IMG/VR virus record: IMGVR_UViG_3300043313_000605
Span: 1 to 64,000 of that record
DNA length: 64,000 nt
Source of the DNA: a virus
Reading direction: 5' to 3' (one strand)
This document shows positions 1 to 5,834 of the stretch, piece by piece (the first letter of the stretch is position 1; every line of letters starts with the position of its first letter). The notes beneath the pieces are model-generated. The model saw only the letters and a program-made list of their open reading frames with translations, was not told the origin of the DNA and made no database searches. Both the position numbers and the translations under genes were made by a program.

Positions 1-39
1 ATCAGGATGGGTGAAGAACGGATCATCTTGACGTCGCAT

Positions 40-381
40 TTACGCTCTCCACTTCGGGAAGTTCGATACCTTCTCCATCGGCCACGGGAACCATACCGGC
101 GCGTCTGGCCCCTCGGTTTGCACGAAGTGCAGCGTGGTCGTACCAGCCTCTTTCCTGATCAGCGCGCGCACGCCACGATGGCACCGCTCGCAGACTGCGC
201 CCTTCGCATACCGCTCCTCGACGTCGAGAATCCCATGCACGAGCCAATCCGGCTCGGCGCAGAACGGACACGGGACATGGGTCCGCACGCCATCTACGCC
301 GTACCCTTCAATCCGCATATTCTCGGCGTACCGGATGTTGTACTCGTCGAGCGAGTCCGGCTCATTGATGTAGTACCCCAT
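40..381 (-). CDS. Putative zinc-ribbon protein
   Basis: A 113-residue protein of unknown function. A CPFC pair near residue 38 and a CERC pair near residue 64 form a four-cysteine zinc ribbon. The remainder is soluble and rich in aromatic residues. The ATG lies inside the TAATG junction with the upstream 41-residue membrane peptide, so the two are translationally coupled. It is the last complete gene at the left edge of the leftward operon and one of several unrelated small CxxC proteins there. The function cannot be assigned. Confidence 0.75.
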   Translation of the reverse strand: MGYYINEPDSLDEYNIRYAENMRIEGYGVDGVRTHVPCPFCAEPDWLVHGILDVEERYAKGAVCERCHRGVRALIRKEAGTTTLHFVQTEGPDAPVWFPWPMEKVSNFPKWRA

Positions 382-506
382 TACTCTCCTCCCTTCCGCG
401 ATGCTTTGACTACGCCTTCCAGCCCTTCCAGTATGAGCAGCACGAACAAAAGAGTGCCGAGATAGTGTCTCCAGTCCGCAAATAACCAGTTGAGAATATC
501 AAGCAT
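381..506 (-). CDS. Small single-pass membrane peptide
   Basis: A 41-residue peptide that begins MLDILNWLF. A hydrophobic helix runs from about residue 15 to 28 (LGTLLFVLLILEGLEG) and is followed by a basic tail with KASRKGG. Its TAA overlaps the next ATG as TAATG. Its start follows the stop of the 57-residue zinc peptide by three bases. The tight packing and coherent membrane segment argue that it is real despite its size. The role is unknown. Confidence 0.6.
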   Translation of the reverse strand: MLDILNWLFADWRHYLGTLLFVLLILEGLEGVVKASRKGGE

Positions 507-509
507 AGC

Positions 510-683
510 TCAACGCGGTTCGATGGCGCCAACGTCGGTACCTTGCATCTTCCCCGCTGGCTTGGCGGCGCACACGTCCCTTGCGCACGTCTCACAGAAT
601 GGGCGCGTCATGTCCACGAACTCGGATCGGAGTCGCACCCAGCGCGTCGCGCGACGCTGGCAGTCTTCACGGTTGCACTTCAT
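510..683 (-). CDS. Small cysteine-rich (zinc finger) protein
   Basis: A 57-residue protein with cysteine pairs MKCNREDC at the N-terminus and CETC followed by DVC near residues 34-41, a plausible zinc finger. The ATG overlaps the stop of the upstream 63-residue gene (ATGA). Small zinc-finger proteins of this kind are frequent in phage early operons, often as modulators of host enzymes. No specific role can be assigned. Confidence 0.6.
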   Translation of the reverse strand: MKCNREDCQRRATRWVRLRSEFVDMTRPFCETCARDVCAAKPAGKMQGTDVGAIEPR

Positions 684-871
684 TGCTGTCTCAAAAACAA
701 GGTGAGTAGCCGCTCGATCTCATCCGACCCCGGCGTCCGGTGATAGTTCACATGGATGTGCGGCTTGCCGTCATCCATCTCGAATCGCAGTTGCTCCTGA
801 AACGAGAGCGTCTGCATTTCGGCGACGATCGCCATCACCAGTGCCTCGCACAATTCAATGCGCTGCGGCAT
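680..871 (-). CDS. Hypothetical protein
   Basis: A 63-residue protein (MPQRIELCEAL start, FLRQQ end) with a hydrophobic-acidic helical N-terminal half and an HIHVNYH segment near residue 40. The reading frame stays open upstream, but the start at 871 overlaps the previous gene by only 17 bases and avoids arginine-rich out-of-frame sequence. The stop overlaps the next ATG as ATGA. Function unknown. Confidence 0.55.
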   Translation of the reverse strand: MPQRIELCEALVMAIVAEMQTLSFQEQLRFEMDDGKPHIHVNYHRTPGSDEIERLLTLFLRQQ

Positions 872-1283
872 TGTGCGCCACGCTGGTGATCCCGATGGAC
901 CGCGCATGATCGAGCACGAAGTCCGCGACTTTCGTGATCCATGAATCCTCACGCACCACGGGTGTGCAGTCTGGACTCCCGCACGGGCACGACGCCTTGG
1001 CGTCGCAGATCGGACAGCCGGTGATCGGCCCCATCTTCTGCAACGCATTTGCGTAGACGATATGCTGGTACATGATGAGCGGATGGAATGCATGCGGTTC
1101 CATCAGCCGGCGCATCTGCTCCGCGCCATCCACCTGCTCCTCGTCGTCAATGATGTACGCACCGAAGCCACGCACACGCAGCGCATCCTTCGCCATCGCA
1201 AAATGCGCTGGGCACAACTCCAGCTTCCCAACCGGCTCGGCATCATCCGGCACAATGGCCTGATCCCAAACACTACCCTTCAT
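855..1283 (-). CDS. Putative zinc-binding protein
   Basis: A 142-residue protein. Its C-terminal part holds CPIC (near 92), CPCGSPDC (near 99-106) and additional histidines, so it can coordinate zinc. The N-terminal half has an LCPAHF motif and an acidic IDDEEQVDGAE stretch. The start overlaps the stop of the upstream gene as ATGA. It belongs to a run of small metal-binding proteins in this operon. Function unknown. Confidence 0.7.
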   Translation of the reverse strand: MKGSVWDQAIVPDDAEPVGKLELCPAHFAMAKDALRVRGFGAYIIDDEEQVDGAEQMRRLMEPHAFHPLIMYQHIVYANALQKMGPITGCPICDAKASCPCGSPDCTPVVREDSWITKVADFVLDHARSIGITSVAHNAAAH

Positions 1284-1567
1284 GTGGTGTCCCCCTCCGT
1301 TGGCGTGAGCCCATGCTCCTGTGCGTACTGCCGCACGGTGGCGCGAACTTTCTGAATGGATGTGTCGCGATCTAGCTCGGCCTGCTCTGCTGCCGTTGGC
1401 GTGCGCAGCGTGTCGTCAATATCGAAGATCGCCACGTTCGCGCAATACAGGCAGATGCTGACGTCGCCGGGATTCGGCAACTGCGGGTTGCCGATCCCGG
1501 CAGCGGAATCGAGCGTCTTGCCACACGTCGGACAGATAGCCGGTGGCATGCGATGAGATGTTGTCAT
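1280..1567 (-). CDS. Putative zinc-ribbon protein
   Basis: A 95-residue protein with a CPTC pair (residues 12-15) and a CLYC pair (39-42) spaced as in a rubredoxin-type zinc ribbon. A helical tail follows (AEQAELDRDTSIQKVRATV). The start and stop both overlap neighbouring genes by four bases. The ribbon might bind nucleic acid or a host protein, but nothing identifies the partner. Confidence 0.7.
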   Translation of the reverse strand: MTTSHRMPPAICPTCGKTLDSAAGIGNPQLPNPGDVSICLYCANVAIFDIDDTLRTPTAAEQAELDRDTSIQKVRATVRQYAQEHGLTPTEGDTT

Positions 1568-1746
1568 AGCCGCTCGATCTCGTATTCGATACTAGCCGCC
1601 ATCACGTCGAACATTTTCACGGCGACGGCCGGATACTTGGCGCCCACGTAGGCCATGAATGCCTCTGGGTCCGTATCGGCCACGGCATCGCACAACGCGC
1701 TGATACGCTCCAGCAGCGCGCGCTCTTTCTCGGTCTGAATCTTCAT
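1564..1746 (-). CDS. Hypothetical helical protein
   Basis: A 60-residue, mostly helical, acidic protein (MKIQTEKERALLER start). The internal start at 1746 is chosen because it overlaps the upstream stop as ATGA. The longer open frame upstream encodes only arginine/alanine-rich shadow sequence of the neighbouring gene. Function unknown. Confidence 0.6.
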   Translation of the reverse strand: MKIQTEKERALLERISALCDAVADTDPEAFMAYVGAKYPAVAVKMFDVMAASIEYEIERL

Positions 1747-2291
1747 AGCAGTACCCCGCTTGGATCGGTGTCGTTTGGGTTTCCGTGAATCCGGCATAGT
1801 CCCTCCAGTAGTGGTGCGCCGCAGTCCGGACACGCTGGCGTCCCCGGTGGCAGCGGATCGGGTTGAATCGGCTCGTGCGGCACCTGCGGCCCCGCGAGCG
1901 GCCACGGGAACGCGCCCTTCGGCGCCCGCGCGATGAGCCCACCGCCCATGATGTACGCCCACAGCTTCGGCGCCGCGCGCTTGATCTTCCGTAGCTCATC
2001 GTTCGCCGGCTTGTACCACTCCGCGTCCGGTACATGCCGCGCGAAGACCGGCCAGTCGCGCATCTTCCGCTCGTCGTTCATCACGAGATGGCCTTCGCAC
2101 GGCTTGCCGTTGACCGGCCGCGATCCCGGCAATGTCGGACACCGGAACTGCGGCGGATGGTCACCACGCACCGTCTGCACCGTGACGAGCACGCGCCGAC
2201 ACTTGTCGCACCGGAAGTAGTGCCAGATCGGCTCGAATGCGGTCATACCGAACGCAGCGTACGCGTCGTTCGTACCGTTGCTGTGACTCAT
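1743..2291 (-). CDS. Putative zinc-binding protein with two ribbons
   Basis: A 182-residue protein. CDKC with a downstream FRCP and C form one ribbon near the N-terminus. CPDCGAPLLEGLCRIH forms a second at the C-terminus. The middle is basic (NDELRKIKRAAPK). The start at 2291 gives an ATGA overlap with the upstream membrane gene and removes 16 residues of out-of-context sequence. Function unknown; nucleic-acid binding is possible. Confidence 0.65.
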   Translation of the reverse strand: MSHSNGTNDAYAAFGMTAFEPIWHYFRCDKCRRVLVTVQTVRGDHPPQFRCPTLPGSRPVNGKPCEGHLVMNDERKMRDWPVFARHVPDAEWYKPANDELRKIKRAAPKLWAYIMGGGLIARAPKGAFPWPLAGPQVPHEPIQPDPLPPGTPACPDCGAPLLEGLCRIHGNPNDTDPSGVLL

Positions 2292-2473
2292 GGGTGCAGT
2301 TGGTAGTAGAGAGTGAACAAGATGCCAATGAGCAGCCAACTAACGAGCGCCACGCCTTTCTTGTATGCCTTCAGGTCATCGGTCTCAGTGTGCAATCGCG
2401 CGCTCAGGTAGAAGTACCAGACGGCGATACCGATCACGAACCCATGTTGATACAGGTAATCACGAACTGTCAT
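2288..2473 (-). CDS. Two-helix small membrane protein
   Basis: A 61-residue protein with two hydrophobic segments (HGFVIGIAVWYFYLSA and KGVALVSWLLIGILFTLYY) joined by a charged loop, so a likely inner-membrane hairpin. The start at 2473 is favoured over the open frame upstream because GTTCACTG and AAGGAGG precede it, matching the start-associated element seen elsewhere in this genome. Holin-like topology is possible, but the position far from the endolysin argues against a primary lysis role. Confidence 0.65.
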   Translation of the reverse strand: MTVRDYLYQHGFVIGIAVWYFYLSARLHTETDDLKAYKKGVALVSWLLIGILFTLYYQLHP

Positions 2474-2530
2474 CAAATCCTCCTTCAGTGAACATTCCCC
2501 ACTCATCCAATATAGTCTGCATGTCAATGA

Positions 2531-2782
2531 TCAGATGAGGGTCTTGAGCATCGAGACGAGTGCCGCGCGATCGTTCGCTCGCACAACCGTTGTCGGCAAT
2601 GCCTGCTCATCAGGCGTTCGTTCGATGAGCATGAGATACGTCTTCTCGGCTGCCTGCTTGAAGGCAGCCATGCCGTCTGGCGAATCGAACCACTGCTCGG
2701 CCATCCGCACCCCGCGCTGATACGCGATGCCGAGTGACAACCACCACATCAGAACGAAAATGAACCAGAACCAGAACGGCAT
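2531..2782 (-). CDS. Small membrane-anchored protein
   Basis: An 83-residue protein with an N-terminal hydrophobic segment rich in Trp and Phe (PFWFWFIFVLMWWLSLGIAY) and a soluble helical tail. The ATG follows CACTGGAGG at normal spacing. The tail contains one of the dispersed CAACCGTTG palindromes, read as Thr-Thr-Val-Val. Function unknown. Confidence 0.65.
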   Translation of the reverse strand: MPFWFWFIFVLMWWLSLGIAYQRGVRMAEQWFDSPDGMAAFKQAAEKTYLMLIERTPDEQALPTTVVRANDRAALVSMLKTLI

Positions 2783-2803
2783 GCGCGCCTCCAGTGACAG
2801 GGT

Positions 2804-2989
2804 TTACTTGACGTGCGCCCAGCGCGCACCGATCAGGATGTCGCGCACAGCGCGCTCGGAAACCTTGTACTGCTTGGCGAGCGTCACGTAGCCGGCGCCA
2901 CGCTTGCCCTTGACGTACTTGGCGCGAATCTCCCGCACCTGATCCTCGTTCAATTTCGCGTTGTGGTTCTTGGTTCCCTGCTGTGCCAT
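2804..2989 (-). CDS. Small helix-turn-helix DNA-binding protein
   Basis: A 61-residue protein. The sequence from NHNAKLNEDQVREIR through VTLAKQYKVSERAVRDI to the C-terminus is the short helix-turn-helix typical of HNH-endonuclease-associated or NUMOD-type phage DNA-binding modules, here without a nuclease. The ATG follows CACTGGAGGATCAC. It probably binds DNA as a small regulator or is a remnant of a homing endonuclease. The HTH call is firm; the role is inferred. Confidence 0.7.
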   Translation of the reverse strand: MAQQGTKNHNAKLNEDQVREIRAKYVKGKRGAGYVTLAKQYKVSERAVRDILIGARWAHVK

Positions 2990-3009
2990 GTGATCCTCCA
3001 GTGAAAGTA

Positions 3010-3300
3010 TTACGATTGCGTGCCGAACATCTTCCCTGCGCCTGCATCGATCGCGTTCCGTGGATCGCCGTACCGTGCCTTCAGTGCGTCAGCCGCCATC
3101 AGGAACAACTGGAGCGACGTCTGCACCAGCACCGCGCGCCCATCTGGGAGCACCGCCGCGATACCGACTGACGGCTTCCCGCTGGACATCCCGTTCGCCA
3201 GCCCGCCGATTCGCACCGTATCCTCGATGTTGATGATCTTGTCGAGCGGAATGTCGTTGAGCATACCTTCGCCTTCGATATGCAAATCAAGTAGTGGCAT
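3010..3300 (-). CDS. Hypothetical protein
   Basis: A 96-residue, mixed alpha/beta protein (MPLLDLHIEGEG start; DGRAVLVQTSLQLFLMAADAL in the centre). The start overlaps the stop of the upstream 52-residue gene within GATCACTGATG. No family is recognised. Confidence 0.6.
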   Translation of the reverse strand: MPLLDLHIEGEGMLNDIPLDKIINIEDTVRIGGLANGMSSGKPSVGIAAVLPDGRAVLVQTSLQLFLMAADALKARYGDPRNAIDAGAGKMFGTQS

Positions 3301-3458
3301 CAGTGATCCTTTGGCTTCGCTGGTTTGATTTTGCGCAATGCTTTCTCTAGCCGATTGACAGATTCAAGCGATTGCCGAATGCGAATCTTCGTGAGCCGCG
3401 CCTTATGCGACTGGATGCGCGCGCCATAGCTGCGGCCATCTTCAGGAAGCCTCCCCAT
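3300..3458 (-). CDS. Small basic protein
   Basis: A 52-residue, strongly basic helical protein (start MGRLPEDGRSYG; RLTKIRIRQSLESVNRLEKAL). The start at 3458 overlaps the stop of the AcrVA2-like gene as TAATG. Both proteins end in Lys-Asp-His-stop, because each stop lies inside the same AAGGATCACT ribosome-site-like sequence. Nucleic-acid binding is possible; function unknown. Confidence 0.55.
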   Translation of the reverse strand: MGRLPEDGRSYGARIQSHKARLTKIRIRQSLESVNRLEKALRKIKPAKPKDH

Positions 3459-4831
3459 TAGTGATCCTTCGCTTGTGCAGGTTGAACTCTTGCTGCGCGA
3501 ATCTTCAGTGTCTCGTCGAAATCTGGCCCCTTCCGGTATGGACGAATCCAGACTACGCGAACCCCCTTGCGTCCGACGCCGACTTTCTGCTGGCGCCAGT
3601 GCCCACTCACCCACACCGGCTTCTCCAGCTTGTGTCCGCGCATGCCGACGATCGTGATGCGCTTCTGAAACTCGTGCGCCTCGATCTCAGCCACGCGCTT
3701 GCCGACGTAGATGTAGCCCAACTTTGACTGCTTGCTGATGCGCCGAATGACTTTCGCTTTCTTCCGGTTCGATTTGATCGCACCGAGATCGCGCCGTGGC
3801 GTCGCTGGCACCGGCTCCAGATCGGGATGCTCGGACTGCATGTACAGGCAGAGCCCCAGCACCACGCGCGGCATAATCTTCGTCAGGAATTCCTGCTCGT
3901 CCCCTTTCGCGTAGTCAGAGCCGTGCGTGAATTTGACGTCGGACATCTTGCCATCCGGCCCGAGCCCCGCCGTGATGTACGCCGTGTTCGCGCCACCAAC
4001 CGTTGACGTGCCTTCCCCGCACACGACGAAGGCAATCTCGCGCTGCTTGCCGGTATCCGGCTGCGTCTCGTCGATCGACACCATGATGCCTTCGGCGTAC
4101 TCCCGATCGATCCCGCCCGTCATCAGGTTCGGCACGCTGAACGCGAACGAGCGCGACGGAATCTTGATGTAGAACGAGTGCTGCCGGAACGCGAGCATGT
4201 CGAGCGGAAACTGCGGTAGCTCGGTATGCCCCAGCATCGTGTACAGCGTCTCATCGAGCACGTACACACGCCGGCCGTCCGCGCGCCAGAGCGCCAGATG
4301 ATACATCGTGTGTAGCAACTCGCTGTGCGCCGCGTGTAGCTGTTCCTCGTTCCGCAGCACGCGCCAGTCGATCAGGGTCTTCAGGTAGCTCTCGCGCCAC
4401 TTCATCACCGATGGCAGCGTGTTGAAGTGCGAGATGTTGTAGATGTTGAGCGCGGCCGGCGTCGCAGGCGCGAGGCTCGGATCGAACGTGCCGAATGCCT
4501 GAAAGTGTGGGTTGCGCTGCTGGGTGTCGAATTCGAGCGTCCCTTTGCGCATCTTCTCGCGCGACTCCTCGACTTCCACGAGCAGCGTCTTCCATGACGG
4601 GAATGGCTCGGCGATGACGTTCTTGACCTTATCCACCTTCAACTCGGTCTTGTACGCCTGCCGGCCGTTGACCATGACCGGCTCCAGCTTGATGTCCTTG
4701 TCATCGATCATAATGTTCGCCATTCCCGGCTCTTTGCTGAAGTACAAATCTTCAGCGATCTCCGGCCACACAGGCGGCAGCGGTGAGCGATGGGAATGAT
4801 CCTTAGTGGTGATGTTGCCAGCGCCAAACAT
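3458..4831 (-). CDS. AcrVA2-like putative anti-CRISPR family protein
   Basis: A 457-residue soluble protein. The last ~45 residues hold GHWRQQ, a glycine-rich GVGRKG turn and WIRPYRKG. This C-terminal signature is one I associate with proteins annotated as the AcrVA2 family, which was defined by a Cas12a inhibitor from Moraxella elements. The central region (SFAFSVPNLMTGGIDREYAEG) also fits a large family of phage hypothetical proteins. Most relatives are untested, so anti-CRISPR activity here is inference. The start at 4831 (TGATG overlap with the YkgJ-like gene) is preferred to the frame open further upstream. An RNA- or translation-related role is an alternative. Confidence 0.45.
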   Translation of the reverse strand: MFGAGNITTKDHSHRSPLPPVWPEIAEDLYFSKEPGMANIMIDDKDIKLEPVMVNGRQAYKTELKVDKVKNVIAEPFPSWKTLLVEVEESREKMRKGTLEFDTQQRNPHFQAFGTFDPSLAPATPAALNIYNISHFNTLPSVMKWRESYLKTLIDWRVLRNEEQLHAAHSELLHTMYHLALWRADGRRVYVLDETLYTMLGHTELPQFPLDMLAFRQHSFYIKIPSRSFAFSVPNLMTGGIDREYAEGIMVSIDETQPDTGKQREIAFVVCGEGTSTVGGANTAYITAGLGPDGKMSDVKFTHGSDYAKGDEQEFLTKIMPRVVLGLCLYMQSEHPDLEPVPATPRRDLGAIKSNRKKAKVIRRISKQSKLGYIYVGKRVAEIEAHEFQKRITIVGMRGHKLEKPVWVSGHWRQQKVGVGRKGVRVVWIRPYRKGPDFDETLKIRAARVQPAQAKDH

Positions 4832-5313
4832 CAGAGACCTCCGAGCAGCATGTCGAACAAACTGAATCCATCCGGATCGTCTGTCTTTGGCGTGCGGCCG
4901 AGCAGTGTAGTGATCTGCGCCTGATGCTCTGGCGCGTCCCACGCGTCAGCGACCTTTTTGTGCGCCGACTCTGAGCGATCGACCGGACCATCTGCGCACC
5001 ACGCTTCGCCACACTCGAATGGCTTGACGGCGTGAATCGAGCAGAGTCCGTCTTTCAGGAAGACGCACCGGCCCTTAGCGACAAACGGGAACTCGGTTCC
5101 CGGCTCCTCGCCCCCGATCCCCGGCGAAAGCACGAAGATCGGATCGTCGCCACGCTCCCACCAATCGACATTCAGGTAGTCGCGAAACAACTCCTCAACA
5201 GAGATGTTGAGGAACGTCGCAATCTTCTCAGCCTCTCCCGGCTTCATCCATCCCGGCTTGCGTTCGCAGCACGCAACGCATTTGGCGCACGTACAGGATT
5301 CGCGAGAACTCAT
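4831..5313 (-). CDS. YkgJ-family cysteine-cluster protein
   Basis: A 160-residue protein. It has CTCAKCVACC at the N-terminus, then GRCVFLKDGLCSIH and KPFECGEAWC in the centre. This is the cysteine layout of the YkgJ/FliB-type zinc- or iron-chelating family. The biochemical function of most members is unknown; some act as protein methylation partners. The ATG follows a GAGAGG ribosome site and a GTTCACTG element. A sigma70-like promoter lies just upstream (5352-5380), so this gene probably starts a transcript that includes the AcrVA2-like gene. Confidence 0.75.
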   Translation of the reverse strand: MSSRESCTCAKCVACCERKPGWMKPGEAEKIATFLNISVEELFRDYLNVDWWERGDDPIFVLSPGIGGEEPGTEFPFVAKGRCVFLKDGLCSIHAVKPFECGEAWCADGPVDRSESAHKKVADAWDAPEHQAQITTLLGRTPKTDDPDGFSLFDMLLGGL

Positions 5314-5351
5314 GAAAAACCTCTCAGTAAACGGTCAGTGAACGTGAACGA

Positions 5352-5380
5352 AGTATAGCGACTACGGGCACACTATTCAA
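5352..5380 (-). promoter_or_regulatory. Sigma70-like promoter for the 5313 gene
   Basis: On the minus strand, TTGAAT and TATACT are separated by exactly 17 nt. GTTCACTG follows 8 nt after the -10 box, then the ribosome site and the ATG at 5313. The same arrangement recurs at five other minus-strand sites in the window. The -35 box overlaps the end of the upstream coil/zinc gene. Confidence 0.55.
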
Positions 5381-5783
5381 GGGCTCTGGCGCTCGTCTTG
5401 ACGACTTGCTTGCAGTCACGGCAGACGAAGACTGACTTGCCGACCATCTGCACGAGATGCAGCCGCGCGTGTGGGCAGCAACCGTTGCGCATCTGGCCGG
5501 TGATCACCTTGCCGTACTCGTAGCGCGCCTTCCTCACTTCCATGTCTGCCAAGAACTTTTCGCGCTGCGCAACCGTTGCTTCCAGTATCTGAAATTCCTG
5601 CTCCAGTGGGTCGAGCGTTTCCGGTCGCTTATCGAGATCGTCGCTGATCTGGTCGAGATGCTTCACGATCGCGTCTGCTGGATTCACCTTATGCGCCATC
5701 CACCGCATGAACGGCAGCCACGCGGCAGCCGCGATCATTGTGATCCATCCAATCAGGTTCTCAGGCCAGAATGCATCCGGCAT
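5373..5783 (-). CDS. Membrane-anchored coiled-coil protein with zinc ribbon
   Basis: A 136-residue protein. An N-terminal hydrophobic helix (LIGWITMIAAAAWLPFMRWM) is followed by a charged coiled-coil region (about 35-85). CCPHAR with CRDC near the C-terminus form a zinc ribbon. The start directly follows GTTCACTGA and a hairpin at 5800-5822. It resembles small phage membrane proteins of unknown role. A scaffold linking a cytosolic partner to the membrane is one possibility. Confidence 0.65.
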   Translation of the reverse strand: MPDAFWPENLIGWITMIAAAAWLPFMRWMAHKVNPADAIVKHLDQISDDLDKRPETLDPLEQEFQILEATVAQREKFLADMEVRKARYEYGKVITGQMRNGCCPHARLHLVQMVGKSVFVCRDCKQVVKTSARALE

Positions 5784-5799
5784 TCAGTGAACTCCCTGC

Positions 5800-5822
5800 G
5801 CTGGCGCACAACGTGCGCCAGC
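5800..5822 (-). repeat. Intergenic hairpin upstream of GTTCACTG
   Basis: Perfect 10-bp arms GCTGGCGCAC / GTGCGCCAGC around a three-base loop, in the 51-base gap between the secreted beta-helix gene and the coil/zinc gene. GTTCACTG follows 7 nt downstream on the minus strand. The arm sequence GCTGGCGC is shared with the hairpin family at 61.1-63.8 kb. There is no U-tract, so it is not a classic intrinsic terminator. Confidence 0.75.
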
Positions 5823-5834
5823 GCCAGTGAAAGG

